Translations under genes and position numbers: made by a program | The notes under the pieces: generated by a model | The model's input: only the letters and a program-made list of their open reading frames with translations | Told to the model about the DNA's origin: nothing | Database searches by the model: none | Assembly (NCBI RefSeq): GCF_014472415.1 | Contig: NZ_JACSZV010000005.1 | Coordinates: forward strand, 62,001 to 126,000 | Source: Pseudomonas sp. N40(2020) | Lineage (GTDB): Bacteria; Pseudomonadota; Gammaproteobacteria; Pseudomonadales; Pseudomonadaceae | Reading direction: 5' to 3' | Length of the DNA stretch: 64,000 bases | Part shown: positions 33,026 to 42,768 of the stretch, piece by piece | How positions within the stretch are numbered: the first letter of the stretch is position 1 | How the letters are laid out: every line of letters starts with the position of its first letter

Positions 33026-33577
33026 TCAGCTCGCACTGATCCGCTCGATAACGGCGGCCAGCGCAGGTCGCTTGTTCTGCCACTCAGCCTTGGTTATTCC
33101 CAACAAAACCACGTCGACCCGAACCCCATTTTTCACCACGTTCTGCCGGCGAACTCCTTCAATCTCAAACCCGAACTTCTGGTGCATCTTCACTACCGCT
33201 GAATTCATCGCCAGTACTTCGCAATTCAGCTTTTCCAGCCCCGCCACATCAAACGCGTAATCGAGCATCCAGAACTCGACCACGCTGCCCAAGCCCTTGC
33301 CCTGCAAGCCAACGTCCAGATAAAACGCCCAATCTGCGGTTTTCTGCGCAGCGTTGATCGCGTTCAACGAGACGATCCCGACCGCTTGCTGATCCTTGAT
33401 CACTACAAACACTTGCTGCCGAGGGTTGTCCTGCAAAGAGGCCAGCCAGTTAGCGTGTTCCTGTTCGGTGATTTCATGAGAGGTGTACATGAATTTGCGC
33501 ACGTCCTCTTGATTGCGCAGGGTGCGGACGTGGGCCTGGAGGGCGGGGTCGGCTTCGGTGAGGGGGAGGAATTGCAT
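33026..33577 (-). CDS. GNAT-family N-acetyltransferase, PseH-like
   Basis: A 183-residue acetyltransferase. The GNAT core shows FVVIKDQQAVGIVSLNAIN, DWAFYLDVGLQGKGLGSVVE (acetyl-CoA binding Q/R-x-x-G-x-G/A form QGKGLG) and the C-terminal KLNCEVLAMNSAVVKMHQKF then GFEIEG. The pattern EHANWLASLQ with early ITEQEH resembles PseH, which acetylates UDP-4-amino-4,6-dideoxy-AltNAc in pseudaminic acid synthesis, but no other pse gene is nearby, so substrate is open. Start at 33577 with AAGGA upstream. Convergent with the EAL gene. Confidence 0.8.
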   Translation of the reverse strand: MQFLPLTEADPALQAHVRTLRNQEDVRKFMYTSHEITEQEHANWLASLQDNPRQQVFVVIKDQQAVGIVSLNAINAAQKTADWAFYLDVGLQGKGLGSVVEFWMLDYAFDVAGLEKLNCEVLAMNSAVVKMHQKFGFEIEGVRRQNVVKNGVRVDVVLLGITKAEWQNKRPALAAVIERISAS

Positions 33578-33656
33578 GGTGATGTCCTTATCTGGCGGGA
33601 AGGTGATTCTGAAACGGCGCTGTCGATAAAAAAGGCTCAAGTTACCGCGTGGATGA

Positions 33657-34448
33657 TTACTGCGCGGGTGGCACGGCAATCCATTCGCTGAGCACTTTCT
33701 GATATCTACCGGTCACCTTACTCAAATGCAGCCACTGATCAACGTACAGCTTCCAGCTGATGTCATCGCGCGGCAGCAAATAAGCCTTCTCGCCGTACTG
33801 CATGAACTGCTGCGGATTGACTGCGCACAATCCCGGTTTCAGCTTCTGCTGGTACAGCGCTTCCGAGGCGTCGGTGATCATCACGTCGGCCTTGTTGTCG
33901 AGCAGTTGCTGGAAGATCGTCACGTTGTCGTGCAGGGCCAGTTGCGCCTTGGGCAGGAAGGCGTGGACGAAGGCTTCGTTGGTGCCGCCGGCGGGTTCCA
34001 CCAGGCGCACGCCGGGCTGGTTGATCTGTTCGACGGTCTGGTATTTGGCTTGATCGGCGCAGCGCACCAGCGGGATTTTGCCGTCGACGTCGAGGGTGTT
34101 GCTGAAGTAGGCCTTTTTCTGCCGGTCCAGCGTGACCGAAATCCCGCCCATGCCGATGTCGCACTTGCCGGCCTGCATGTCCGGCATCAGGGTTTTCCAG
34201 GTCGTTGGTACCCACTCGACCTTGACCCCGAGGCTGTCGGCCAGCGAGCGGGCCATGCTGATGTCGATGCCTTCGAAGTCGCCGTCGGTGCGTTTGAAGG
34301 TGTAGGGCTTGTAGTCGCCGGTGGTGCAGACGCGCAGTTGGCCTTGTTGCTGGATGGTGTTCAGGTGCGAAGGGGTTGGCTCAGCGTGGGCGCCGGCGGC
34401 CAGGGTGAGCAGGCCGCAGAAGATCATCGTGCTTTTTAGCGTTGTCAT
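33657..34448 (-). CDS. pheC: Periplasmic cyclohexadienyl dehydratase-like protein (solute-binding fold)
   Basis: A 263-residue exported protein with signal peptide ending AGAHA. It aligns by eye along its length with P. aeruginosa PheC: TTGDYKPYTF, SGI/GGISVTLDRQKKAYFS, EQINQPGVRLVEPAGGTNEA, DNVTIFQQLLDNKADVMITD and GEKAYLLPRDD, including the glutamate of GGTNE assigned to catalysis. PheC decarboxylates prephenate to phenylpyruvate and arogenate to phenylalanine in the periplasm. The same fold serves ABC amino-acid binding proteins, but no permease genes adjoin it. Confidence 0.8.
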   Translation of the reverse strand: MTTLKSTMIFCGLLTLAAGAHAEPTPSHLNTIQQQGQLRVCTTGDYKPYTFKRTDGDFEGIDISMARSLADSLGVKVEWVPTTWKTLMPDMQAGKCDIGMGGISVTLDRQKKAYFSNTLDVDGKIPLVRCADQAKYQTVEQINQPGVRLVEPAGGTNEAFVHAFLPKAQLALHDNVTIFQQLLDNKADVMITDASEALYQQKLKPGLCAVNPQQFMQYGEKAYLLPRDDISWKLYVDQWLHLSKVTGRYQKVLSEWIAVPPAQ

Positions 34449-34506
34449 GGCGATCGGGCTTATGCAGGGAAAGGTGGCCCAGTGTAGTGAAAGCCTTTGC
34501 CGGGTG

Positions 34507-35376
34507 TCATCCCGGCTCGGGACTCAAAGTGCCCAGCCATGCAACCAGCGCCACGATCAGCAGCGCGATGGCCAACTCCAGGAGAACACTGCGCCTTAGA
34601 GCGTTCGCGGCTTTGCGATGCTGGCCATCGCACAAGGATTGTTCGAGTAATGGCCCGAGGTAAAAGCGGTTCAGCGCCGCTAACACCAGCATGGCCGCAA
34701 ACAGCACGACTTTGATCGACAGCAGAATTCCGTAGGCACCAAGCAGCACGTCATCGAGTTTGGGGCCGACGATGAACAGGTAATTCACCACGCCGCTCAC
34801 CGTGAGCGTCAGCACAATCACTGCGCCCACCGGTTCGAAGCGTTTGACGGCATGAGCGAGTTGCCGAAGGCGTGGTTCATCAACAAGCCCGCGCGCCATC
34901 AATACCAGCGCCAGCATGGCGCCCAACCATGCCCCGGCAGCAAGCAGGTGGAGGATGTCACTGAGGAAATGCCAGATCCGCAGCCATCCTTCGTCCATCG
35001 CGCCATGCCCGCTCCAGGCCAGCGAGGCGAGGGCGATTGCGCCGGCAATCGAAGCGATCCATAACCCCGGCCTGATCAACACGACGATCAGCGCACCAAC
35101 CCGCACCGCCCACGCCAGCCCCACGTCGGTTTCAAACAGCATCATTTGCAGATGCGGCCACAGCGCGGCGAGCTCGGTTTCGCCACTCATGGCGCTGGTC
35201 ATCAGCACTCCGCCAGCCACTGACAGCAGCATCCCGAACAGCGCCATGGCGCGCAGCATCGGCTGAAACCGCAGCACCCGGTTAAAGCTGTAGACCCCAA
35301 ACAACGCCACCCCGAACAACAGCAGCAGATCCACATACAACGCCAGTCGCAGGATGATGTTGCTCAGTTCGCCCAT
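34507..35376 (-). CDS. copD: Copper resistance protein CopD, inner-membrane
   Basis: A 289-residue membrane protein with about eight helices. WSGHGAMDEGWLRIWHFLSD, then LHLLAAGAWLGAMLALVLM, contains the His residues of the CopD family; RFEPVGAVIVLTLTVSGVVN is also typical. CopD moves copper into the cytoplasm together with periplasmic CopC. It follows copC by 3 bp on the same strand and closes the cop operon. Confidence 0.93.
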   Translation of the reverse strand: MGELSNIILRLALYVDLLLLFGVALFGVYSFNRVLRFQPMLRAMALFGMLLSVAGGVLMTSAMSGETELAALWPHLQMMLFETDVGLAWAVRVGALIVVLIRPGLWIASIAGAIALASLAWSGHGAMDEGWLRIWHFLSDILHLLAAGAWLGAMLALVLMARGLVDEPRLRQLAHAVKRFEPVGAVIVLTLTVSGVVNYLFIVGPKLDDVLLGAYGILLSIKVVLFAAMLVLAALNRFYLGPLLEQSLCDGQHRKAANALRRSVLLELAIALLIVALVAWLGTLSPEPG

Positions 35377-35379
35377 CGC

Positions 35380-35754
35380 TCACTTCACTTTGAACGTGAC
35401 GTTGCCGGTGATCGGATGGGTGTCTGAAGACACCGCGCGCCATTCGACTTTGTAGGTGCCGGCAGGCAACGGGGCGAGCGGGGTGATGAGCATGGTTTTC
35501 GGGTCGCTGCCGGCGCTGACTTTGGCTTTCATCGGCATCGGCGAATGGGCCATGCCGGCCATTTCGGTCATCACCAGTTTGGCCCCGGAGAACTGGGTCA
35601 TCAGGTTTTCCGAGAAGTGCAGTTCGATCTTGCCGGGCGCCGCGCCGTCCGCGCCTTCGGCCGGGGTCGATGAGAGCAGTTTCGGGTGGGCCTGGGCCAG
35701 GCTGCTCAGGAGCAGGCCGGTGGCGAGTATGACGGCGGTTTTCAATGTGCGCAT
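35380..35754 (-). CDS. copC: Periplasmic copper-binding protein CopC
   Basis: A 124-residue protein with signal peptide ending QAHP, so the mature N-terminus begins with the Cu(II)-binding histidine (AHPKLLSSTPAEG). A methionine cluster (MTEMAGMAHSPMPMKAK) supplies the Cu(I) site, and SSDTHPITGN carries the further His ligand. Start at 35754 (MRTLKTAVIL) gives a proper signal peptide; the longer frame does not. Works with CopD. Confidence 0.95.
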   Translation of the reverse strand: MRTLKTAVILATGLLLSSLAQAHPKLLSSTPAEGADGAAPGKIELHFSENLMTQFSGAKLVMTEMAGMAHSPMPMKAKVSAGSDPKTMLITPLAPLPAGTYKVEWRAVSSDTHPITGNVTFKVK

Positions 35755-35807
35755 GCGAGGCCTCTTACCGCGCTTGGGCGGTGGTTGTTTTGTTATTGAA
35801 TATGGCT

Positions 35808-36677
35808 TCAGAACCACAGCCGCACGCCAAGCACCAGGCGCGCTTCGCTGCGATCCTCGCCTTCGGCCCGCGCGTAATCGGCGGTGTTGCCGTAGGTGCG
35901 GTTCCAGGTCACGCCGATGTAGGGGGCAAATTCACGGCGAATTTCATAGCGCAGGCGCAGGCCGGCTTCGGTGTTGGACAGCCCTGAGCCGATGCCCCGT
36001 TGCGGATCGTTTTTGCCGTAGACGTTGAGTTCGGCGGTTGGCTGAAGGATCAGGCGATTGGTCAGCAGAATGTCATAGTCACCTTCCAGCCGAATCGCGC
36101 TCTGGCCACCTTCACCGATAAACGCCGTCGCCTCGGCTTCGAAGTTGTACAGCGCCATGCCCTGCAATCCGAAGGCAGCCCAGGTTTGTGGGGCGCCGGG
36201 CTTGAAGTCCTGGCGCACACCGCTGACCACGTCCCACCACGGCGAAATCGCGTGGCCCCACAGCGCCTGGATTTCCGCGTCCTCGGTCTTGCCGTTGCTG
36301 CGTTCGCCTTCGGAGCGCAGCCACAGGCGATTGCTGTCGCCGCCGATCCAACCGGATAAATCCCAGGCCAATGCGCTGCCGTCGTCGGCGTCCTGCCATT
36401 CGAGTTTGTCGGCGAGGAAATAGCTGTTGATCGCGCTGTCATGCACTTGATGGCCGCCGGGGCTGGTGAACACGGCGGCGCGGTCGGCGTCGGTCAGCAC
36501 GGGGATCGGTGTGCGACTTTCAGTCGGGGCGGCGGGCTGCATCATGCCGTCGTCCATGCTTTGCATCGCCGAGTTATCCATGCCGGGCATCTGGCTGTGA
36601 TCCATGCCCTGCATGTCGCTGGCGGCCATGGCCGAGCTGCCGACAAGCAGTAAGGACAACGCGGTGAATCGAGTCAT
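35808..36677 (-). CDS. copB: Outer-membrane copper resistance protein CopB
   Basis: A 289-residue exported protein. The signal peptide is followed by a Met/His/Asp-rich segment ([20 protein letters not shown]) that binds copper, then an outer-membrane barrel ending [20 protein letters not shown] and the terminal LVLGVRLWF. The start at 36677 has AAGGGG upstream; the ATG at 36692 overlaps copA and adds five residues. It acts with CopA to sequester copper. Confidence 0.93.
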   Translation of the reverse strand: MTRFTALSLLLVGSSAMAASDMQGMDHSQMPGMDNSAMQSMDDGMMQPAAPTESRTPIPVLTDADRAAVFTSPGGHQVHDSAINSYFLADKLEWQDADDGSALAWDLSGWIGGDSNRLWLRSEGERSNGKTEDAEIQALWGHAISPWWDVVSGVRQDFKPGAPQTWAAFGLQGMALYNFEAEATAFIGEGGQSAIRLEGDYDILLTNRLILQPTAELNVYGKNDPQRGIGSGLSNTEAGLRLRYEIRREFAPYIGVTWNRTYGNTADYARAEGEDRSEARLVLGVRLWF

Positions 36678-36688
36678 GATCGGCCCCT

Positions 36689-38386
36689 TCATTCTTCCAC
36701 CCGTACTTCGCGGAACATGCCCATTTCCATGTGGTACAGGAGATGGCAGTGATAGGCCCAGCGGCCGAGTGCGTCGGCGGTGACGCGATAGGTGCGGCGT
36801 GTGCCCGGGGGCATGTCGATGGTGTGTTTGCGCACCTGGAAGTCGCCATTTTCGTCTTCCAGGTCACTCCACATGCCGTGCAGATGGATCGGGTGGGTCA
36901 TCATCGTGTCGTTGACCAGCACCAGACGAATGCGCTCGCCGTACTTGAGGCGCAGCGGCTCGGCATCGGAGAACTTGATGCCGTTGAACGACCAGGCGAA
37001 TTTTTCCATGTGGCCGGTGAGGTGCAGCTCGAGGGTGCGGCCCGGGTCGCGGCCGTCCGGGTCTTCGAAGGTGCTGCGCAGGTCGGCGTAGGTCAGCACA
37101 CGGCGACCGTTGTTGCGCAGGCCGAGGCCGGGGTCGTTGAGTTTCGGCGCGGTGGTCATGGCCTGCATGTCCACCAGCGGGTTGTTTTTTTCGCTGTCGG
37201 GATGCGCTTGCATCGGCCCCATGGCTGAGTGATCCATGGCGCTCATGTCCATCGATCCGTGATCCATCCCGCCCATGCCCATGTCGTCCATGGTGACCAA
37301 TGGCCGTGGATCCAGCGATGGCACCGGGGCGGACAAGCCGGCGCGGGTCGCAAGAGTGCCTCGGGCGTAACCGGTGCGGTCCATGGCCTGGGCGAAGAGG
37401 GTGTAGGCCTCGGTTTCGGGCTCGACGATCACGTCGTAGGTTTCGGCCACGGCGATGCGCAACTCATCGACGCTGACCGGTTTGACATGCAAGCCGTCGG
37501 CGGCGACCACGGTCATCTTCAGCCCCGGAATGCGCACGTCGAAATAGCTCATGGCCGAGCCGTTGATCAGGCGCAAACGCAGTTTTTCGCCGGGGCGGAA
37601 CAGCCCAGTCCAGTTTGTGTCGGGCGCGTGGCCGTTCATCAGGAAGGTGTAGGTGGCGCCACTGACGTCAGCGATGTCAGTGGGGTTCATGTTCATTTCT
37701 GCCCACATCTTGCGGTCGGCGACGGTGGCGTCCCAGCCTTTGGCGCTGACGTCGTTGATGAAGTCGCCGACGGTGCGTTTGTGGAAGTTGTAGTAGTCGG
37801 ACTGTTTTTTCAGGGTCTTCATCAGGCTGGTCGGGGCTTCGTCGGTCCAGTCGCTGAGCATCACCACGTAGTCGCGGTCGTACTGGAACGGCTCCGGGTC
37901 TTTGGCGTCGATCACCAGCGGCCCATAGACGCCAGCCTGCTCCTGGAGCCCGGAATGGCTGTGGTACCAGTAGGTGCCGTTCTGTCGGACTTTGAATTGA
38001 TAGACATACACGCCACCTGGCTCGATGCCATGAAAACTCAGGCCCGGCACGCCGTCCATGTTGGCCGGCAGCAGAATGCCGTGCCAGTGAATCGAGGTGC
38101 TGTCCTGGAGTCGGTTGCGCACCCGCAGCGTCACCGTGTCGCCCTCGCGCCAGCGCAGCAGCGGGCCGGGGAGGCTGCCGTTGATGGTCATCGCCGTGCG
38201 CGGTTGGCCGGTGAAGTTGACCGGGGTTTCGCCGATGAACAGCTCGAACTCGCTGCCGCTCAGTTCGTTGATTTGACCGGGACCGCTCAGCGCCCAGACC
38301 GGCGCACGCCACAGGCCGAGGCCACCGAGCAAACCACCGGCGGCCAGGCCTTTGACGAAGGTGCGTCTTGAGGTGTTGGAAGGCAT
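36689..38386 (-). CDS. copA: Multicopper oxidase CopA
   Basis: A 565-residue periplasmic cuprous oxidase. A Tat signal (SRRTFVKGL) begins the protein; three cupredoxin domains carry the copper ligands [19 protein letters not shown] and [13 protein letters not shown] Met/His-rich insert ([20 protein letters not shown]) near residues 370-395 is the usual CopA copper-binding loop. It oxidises Cu(I) to the less toxic Cu(II). First gene of the copABCD operon, with a CopR-like box upstream. Confidence 0.96.
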   Translation of the reverse strand: MPSNTSRRTFVKGLAAGGLLGGLGLWRAPVWALSGPGQINELSGSEFELFIGETPVNFTGQPRTAMTINGSLPGPLLRWREGDTVTLRVRNRLQDSTSIHWHGILLPANMDGVPGLSFHGIEPGGVYVYQFKVRQNGTYWYHSHSGLQEQAGVYGPLVIDAKDPEPFQYDRDYVVMLSDWTDEAPTSLMKTLKKQSDYYNFHKRTVGDFINDVSAKGWDATVADRKMWAEMNMNPTDIADVSGATYTFLMNGHAPDTNWTGLFRPGEKLRLRLINGSAMSYFDVRIPGLKMTVVAADGLHVKPVSVDELRIAVAETYDVIVEPETEAYTLFAQAMDRTGYARGTLATRAGLSAPVPSLDPRPLVTMDDMGMGGMDHGSMDMSAMDHSAMGPMQAHPDSEKNNPLVDMQAMTTAPKLNDPGLGLRNNGRRVLTYADLRSTFEDPDGRDPGRTLELHLTGHMEKFAWSFNGIKFSDAEPLRLKYGERIRLVLVNDTMMTHPIHLHGMWSDLEDENGDFQVRKHTIDMPPGTRRTYRVTADALGRWAYHCHLLYHMEMGMFREVRVEE

Positions 38387-38458
38387 GCGCGCTGAGTCCC
38401 CGTTTGATCCATGACAGAGAGGCTAACCAGCGCCAGCTTTCAGTAGGCTGAGGGGCAG

Positions 38459-38474
38459 ATTACAGTTTTGACAG
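38459..38474 (-). promoter_or_regulatory. CopR-like box upstream of copA
   Basis: On the minus strand CTGTCA-AAACT-GTAAT, one mismatch from the CopR pattern CTGACA-N5-GTAAT described in Pseudomonas. It lies 73 bp upstream of the copA start, consistent with two-component copper induction; copRS are not in the window. Confidence 0.6.
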
Positions 38475-38487
38475 GTTCAGCATTGAC

Positions 38488-38970
38488 CTAAAGCCCCAAC
38501 CCCTCCTGAACCACCTGCAACAGGTTGTTCTCGGTCAACGCAATGGCATCCAGCTCCTGCCCGGTTTCAACGGTCTGCAGCCACCAGTGGCTTTCGTGGT
38601 GTTCATCGACGGTGCGCAACAGATAAGTGTTTCGCTCCGGCAGGGTGATTTGTACCCGTCCAGAACCATCTTCGGTAAACCGGGCGATGGGATCAAATGT
38701 CAGGGTTTGGTCATTCGCCTCGATCACCAGTTGGTCGATGGCGTAATCGTGGGATTCGCCATCCGGGGAGGTTTCGCAAATGTGCGTTGGATTGCGCCGA
38801 ATCTTCAGGCCGACTTCGGTCACCGGTTGCAGCCACGCCTCGATGCGGTGGTACAGGTCGTAGACCTGCGCGGGCCAGCAATCGATCTCCAGTTCCGCGC
38901 AGGTGATGTCGGCTGCGTGGTTGTCCCGGGTTTGCTTGAGCTTCGCGGCGAGTTCGTCTGCTTTACTCAT
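38488..38970 (-). CDS. Conserved hypothetical protein
   Basis: A 160-residue soluble acidic protein without signal peptide or membrane segment. It starts MSKADELAAKLKQTRDNHAA and is rich in charged residues and tryptophan (CWPAQVYDLYHRIEAWLQPV, EHHESHWWLQTVETGQELDA). I do not recognise the family. AGGGAACC lies upstream of the ATG at 38970; the longer frame is not supported. It lies downstream of no obvious partner and between copA and a divergent RNase gene. Confidence 0.7.
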   Translation of the reverse strand: MSKADELAAKLKQTRDNHAADITCAELEIDCWPAQVYDLYHRIEAWLQPVTEVGLKIRRNPTHICETSPDGESHDYAIDQLVIEANDQTLTFDPIARFTEDGSGRVQITLPERNTYLLRTVDEHHESHWWLQTVETGQELDAIALTENNLLQVVQEGLGL

Positions 38971-39135
38971 TTCGGTTCCCTGTATTTGATGGCTGCTTAT
39001 TAATCGTAGACCTTTCAACGGGGTACAGCCTTGCCTTGCGTCATGCGCTTGCAACACTGGCGTGTCCAAATCAGCCCTGACCACGTCTGGTCAGGAACGA
39101 AAACCACGGACGCAGGCGTCCCAAGGAGCGGGTAC

Positions 39136-39801
39136 ATGAAAAAGCTGTTTACAATTTTGGCGGTGATTGCGCTGACGGCCGGTAGCATCGGTCTGAGTTC
39201 TGCGCGCCAATCCCAGTCCGGCAAGGTGCAGGCGGAATCGGTGGCGGGGGTATTCGACTACTACCTGTTGGCGCTGTCCTGGTCGCCGACGTTTTGCCTC
39301 ACGCACAAGGATGATGTGCAGTGTTCCGGCAAGGGTTACGGCTTTGTCCTGCACGGTCTGTGGCCGCAATACGCCAAGGGCGGCTGGCCGGAGTCCTGCC
39401 CGCCACTGACCACGTTGTCGGCGGCGCAAAGCAACAAAGGCATGACGCTGTTCCCGACCAAGAAGTTGCTTGATCACGAATGGTCGAAACATGGCACGTG
39501 CAGTGGTCTCGGCGCGATGGGCTATCTGGATGCGGCGGATAAGGCTGTTGGCGCGGTAAAAATCCCGCAAGAGCTGCAACCGTTCAGCACCTCCTATTAC
39601 TTTGAGGCGCAAGAAATCGCCGACTTGTTCCGCAAAGCTAACCCGGGGATTCCGGCGGATGGCATCGCGGTGATTTGCAGCGGCCCGGAATTGTCCGAGG
39701 TGCGCGTGTGCATGGGTAAAGACTTGCAGCCTGGCGCTTGTGGCAAGGGTGTGAAAACTCAGTGCAGGGCGGGGGATATTCGCGTGCCGCCGTCGCGGTG
39801 A
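39136..39801 (+). CDS. Exported ribonuclease T2 family protein
   Basis: A 221-residue protein with an N-terminal signal/anchor (MKKLFTILAVIALTAGSIG) and both active-site segments: CAS1 LHGLWPQYAKGGWPESC and CAS2 DHEWSKHGTC, each with the catalytic histidine, plus several cysteines for disulfides. RNase T2 enzymes cleave RNA through 2',3'-cyclic phosphates in the periplasm. The start at 39136 has AAGGAG upstream. Confidence 0.92.
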   Translation: MKKLFTILAVIALTAGSIGLSSARQSQSGKVQAESVAGVFDYYLLALSWSPTFCLTHKDDVQCSGKGYGFVLHGLWPQYAKGGWPESCPPLTTLSAAQSNKGMTLFPTKKLLDHEWSKHGTCSGLGAMGYLDAADKAVGAVKIPQELQPFSTSYYFEAQEIADLFRKANPGIPADGIAVICSGPELSEVRVCMGKDLQPGACGKGVKTQCRAGDIRVPPSR

Positions 39802-39832
39802 TCGACTGAGGGCATTAAGGTTTTAACAAGTC

Positions 39833-39857
39833 AGGCGTCCCGTTGGACGCCTTTTTT
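39833..39857 (+). terminator. Intrinsic terminator after the RNase gene
   Basis: Stem AGGCGTCC, loop CGTT, stem GGACGCCT followed by TTTTT. Confidence 0.92.
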
Positions 39858-40095
39858 GCACCTGTTGCACTTGTCCCCGACTCCTCGGCGCAGCGCACTA
39901 CGACGGTTGGTACTTCACAACGAATTAACCGGAAAGAAGACATCGAAAATAAATCTTCGAACGGCGATCATCCAAATCCACCGCGCGCCGATACAACGGG
40001 GCGAGAGCGGGGTGTTTGCCCCCTGCATCCGTGTGAACTACGCTCACAAAACATAAGGGTTTCGGGCTTGCGCCCCTGTCGTACCTGCCCAGGAC
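39858..40095. promoter_or_regulatory. Leader region of the diguanylate cyclase gene
   Basis: 238 bp with no gene seen; a weak CCAGGA ribosome site precedes the ATG at 40096. Presumed promoter. Confidence 0.3.
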
Positions 40096-41670
40096 ATGCT
40101 TTTGCCTATCCCCATTCACGATCTGCAACAGGCCCCCGGCGCGCTTAAACGCCTGCCGCTGCGTAAAGCGGCAGCGTTGTTTGTCGTTGCGGTGAGCTTG
40201 TGCCTGTTTGGTTTGCTGTACCTGCAACTGGAGCAGTCGCGGCGTCAGGATCTGGCGGTGGCGCAAATGGCCTCGAGCAACCTGACCCGGGCGATGGCGC
40301 AGCAGGCAGAAGACACGTTTCTCGCGGCGGATCTGGTGATGACCAGCCTGGTCGACTGGATTCAGGATGATGGTTACGGCGCGGCGCAGAGGCCACGCCT
40401 GCAAAGAACTTTCGCCCGCCGGGTGCAGCAACTAAGTCAGTTACACGGCATGTTCCTGTTCGACCAGCAGGGACAGTGGGTGCTTACCTCTTTCAACGAT
40501 CTGCCCCATGACATCAACGTGGCTGACCGTGAGTACTTCAAGTTCCATCAGCAGAACGCCTCGACCGTGGCGCACATCGGCCCGGCGATTCGCAACCGCG
40601 AGGATGGTGAGTGGATCATCCCGATCTCCAAGCGCGTCAACGACCGCGCCGGCAATTTTCAGGGTGTGTTGCTGGCCGGAATCAAGATGGCGTACTTCGA
40701 CCAATTCTTCAAAAGCTTCAGCCTCGACGACAACGGCATCATGTTCCTCGGCCTGACTGACGGCACCTTGCTCGCTCGTCGTCCGTTCGACGAATCGCTG
40801 ATCGGTACGTCACTGGCCCAGGGCGAGATCTATCAAAAGCTGTTGCCCAACGCCGCGGCCGGTACGGCGATGATCAATTCGGTGGTCGACGGCGTCACCC
40901 GTTTGTACGGCTATCGGCAACTGGCGTCGTATCCGTTGGTGGTGTCTGCCGCGACCTCGCGGGACACAATCCTCAAGGGTTGGTATGAACGTGCGTTCCA
41001 GTCCAGCGTGATCGTGGCGCTGGTGATCCTGGGCATTGGGCTGTTTGGCTGGGTGTTCATCCATCAGGTGCGCGACGGTGAGCGGATCGAGAAGAACCTG
41101 CGCAAGGCACAGCGCTCGCTGGAGCAGATCGCCACCCACGACAGCCTCACCGGACTGGCTAACCGGCGACTGTTTGAACGGTCACTTGAAATCGAGTTTG
41201 CCCGGGGTGCGCGGCAGGTCAGCCCGGTCAGCCTGATCATGCTCGATATCGATTTTTTCAAGCGTTACAACGACGCCTATGGGCATGTGGCCGGCGATCA
41301 TTGTCTGACGCAAGTGGCGCAGGTGTTGAAGAATTGCTGCCAGCGCAAGTCGGATCTGGCAGTGCGCTACGGGGGCGAGGAGTTCGCGGTGCTGTTGCCC
41401 GATACCGACATCAACGGCGCATTGGCGATTGCCGGGCAGATTCGCCGCAGCGTGATCGACAAACGCATTACCCACAGTGGATCACCCACCGAATATCTCA
41501 CCGTGAGTCTGGGCTGTTATTCATTTATTCCCAATGGCAATGACAGCCCGGAAGTGTTTATCCAGCGGGCGGATGCGGCGCTCTATCAGGCGAAAAATGC
41601 CGGGCGCAATCGGGCGGCGGTGCTGTCGCCGGAGGACGGTTTAGCGGAACTCATGCGCTCCGATCGCTAA
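40096..41670 (+). CDS. Membrane diguanylate cyclase with dCACHE sensor
   Basis: A 524-residue protein. Membrane segment at about 24-44, an extracytoplasmic double-CACHE domain (about 50-295; DREYFKFHQQNASTVAHIGP is a typical CACHE stretch), second segment at about 303-325, then a GGDEF domain (about 345-510). The active site is RYGGEEF with GGEEF at 426-430, and the RKSD inhibitory I-site sits five residues before it, so both catalysis and product feedback look intact. It makes c-di-GMP in response to an external ligand. Such signalling commonly controls exopolysaccharide and adhesin output. Confidence 0.93.
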   Translation: MLLPIPIHDLQQAPGALKRLPLRKAAALFVVAVSLCLFGLLYLQLEQSRRQDLAVAQMASSNLTRAMAQQAEDTFLAADLVMTSLVDWIQDDGYGAAQRPRLQRTFARRVQQLSQLHGMFLFDQQGQWVLTSFNDLPHDINVADREYFKFHQQNASTVAHIGPAIRNREDGEWIIPISKRVNDRAGNFQGVLLAGIKMAYFDQFFKSFSLDDNGIMFLGLTDGTLLARRPFDESLIGTSLAQGEIYQKLLPNAAAGTAMINSVVDGVTRLYGYRQLASYPLVVSAATSRDTILKGWYERAFQSSVIVALVILGIGLFGWVFIHQVRDGERIEKNLRKAQRSLEQIATHDSLTGLANRRLFERSLEIEFARGARQVSPVSLIMLDIDFFKRYNDAYGHVAGDHCLTQVAQVLKNCCQRKSDLAVRYGGEEFAVLLPDTDINGALAIAGQIRRSVIDKRITHSGSPTEYLTVSLGCYSFIPNGNDSPEVFIQRADAALYQAKNAGRNRAAVLSPEDGLAELMRSDR

Positions 41671-41680
41671 AACCAAACCT

Positions 41681-41769
41681 GTGGGAGCGAGCCTGCTCGC
41701 GAAAGCGTTGTGTCAGACAAAAATGTTTGTACTGATTCACAGCATTCGCGAGCAGGCTCGCTCCCACAT
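41681..41769. repeat. REP-type inverted repeat pair (REPIN)
   Basis: Perfect 24-bp arms at 41681-41704 and 41746-41769, same family as at 8820. It lies between the cyclase and the small Gly-rich gene. Confidence 0.93.
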
Positions 41770-41805
41770 TGGTATTGCGGTTTACCAAGGGTGGCTCTTG
41801 TTCGT

Positions 41806-42105
41806 TCAGCCGCCCGTGCCACCGCCTGCGCCGCCCGTCCCGCCGCCGGCCGAACCCGTGCCGCCATCGGCACCCGAGCCCGAACCACTGGCGCCGCCAT
41901 TGGTGCCGGTACCGGAACCGGCGCCATTGGAACCGCTACCGCCAGAAGGCGCGCCCGGCGTGTTGTCTGGCGGCATGGTCGAGCCGCTGGTGGCGCCGGA
42001 TTTGGTGCCGGTAGCATCAGCGCCATCGTTGGCCGCGAAGCTGGCGGCCGAAGCCGTGGCCAGCAGGCCGGCGAGCAATAACGAGGTGAATTTGCGCGTC
42101 ATCAT
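41806..42105 (-). CDS. Small exported Gly/Ser-rich protein
   Basis: A 99-residue protein with signal peptide ending ASFAAND. The mature part is low-complexity Gly/Ser/Ala/Thr ending in GGT/GGTGGA repeats, with no cysteine or aromatic residues. GGAG lies seven bases upstream of the ATG at 42105. Similar peptides are common in Pseudomonas and unexplained. Its composition resembles the GfcA-like peptide at 13028, but I see no alignment strong enough to call them homologous. Confidence 0.7.
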   Translation of the reverse strand: MMTRKFTSLLLAGLLATASAASFAANDGADATGTKSGATSGSTMPPDNTPGAPSGGSGSNGAGSGTGTNGGASGSGSGADGGTGSAGGGTGGAGGGTGG

Positions 42106-42282
42106 GGTAGGTCTCCAAAAAGGGGATTTACCTGATATTGGTCTGACGCGCCGAACGCTTGGTGCCGGTAGAGTGACGAGCGGTCAATCAAGTGGCCTCC
42201 TGATCTTCGCGAATATTGGCTATTTGTCGAACCACGCGCCGGGACTAACGTAGCCACACATTCACTCGCCCCGGCCCCCCTC

Positions 42283-42723
42283 ATGAAACCTCGTACCGAT
42301 TTCTACACCGCTTCCCCCGACGCTCTGAAAGCGATGATCGCCCTGGAAACGGCCGTCTCCAAACTGCCGCTGGAAAAAAACCTGATCGAACTGGTCAAGC
42401 TGCGCGCCTCGCAAATCAACGGCTGCGCGTTCTGCATCGACATGCACACCGCTGATGCGATCAAGGGCGGTGAAACGCCACGTCGTCTGTTCGCCGTGAC
42501 CGCATGGCGTGAAGCGCCGTTCTTCAGCGACCGTGAACGCGCCGCGCTGCTGTGGACCGAATCGCTGACCCAGCTGAGCCTGACCCACGCGCCGGACGAA
42601 GACTACGACGTCGTTGCCGCGCAGTTTTCGCCGAAGGAAATGGTCGATCTGAGCGTCGCGATCAATACCATCAACAGCTGGAACCGCTTGGCGGTAGGCT
42701 TCCGTAAAACTCCTCAGGCCTGA
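42283..42723 (+). CDS. Carboxymuconolactone decarboxylase (AhpD-like) family protein
   Basis: A 146-residue helical protein with the CxxC-x3-H motif CAFCIDMH at residues 47-54, in the segment LIELVKLRASQINGCAFCID. These proteins are typically alkylhydroperoxidase-like; the motif gives peroxidase or disulfide-reductase activity. No ahpC is nearby. It is a single-gene unit here. Confidence 0.9.
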   Translation: MKPRTDFYTASPDALKAMIALETAVSKLPLEKNLIELVKLRASQINGCAFCIDMHTADAIKGGETPRRLFAVTAWREAPFFSDRERAALLWTESLTQLSLTHAPDEDYDVVAAQFSPKEMVDLSVAINTINSWNRLAVGFRKTPQA

Positions 42724-42768
42724 AACCACTCCACCATCCCCTGGAAGAGTGCGTCTGTCGTCAAATGC

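Noticed and set aside
41681..42253. A 190-codon plus-strand frame with Pro-rich repeats
   Set aside because: It starts inside a REP element and is the complement of the Gly/Ser-rich exported protein, which has a signal peptide and ribosome site.
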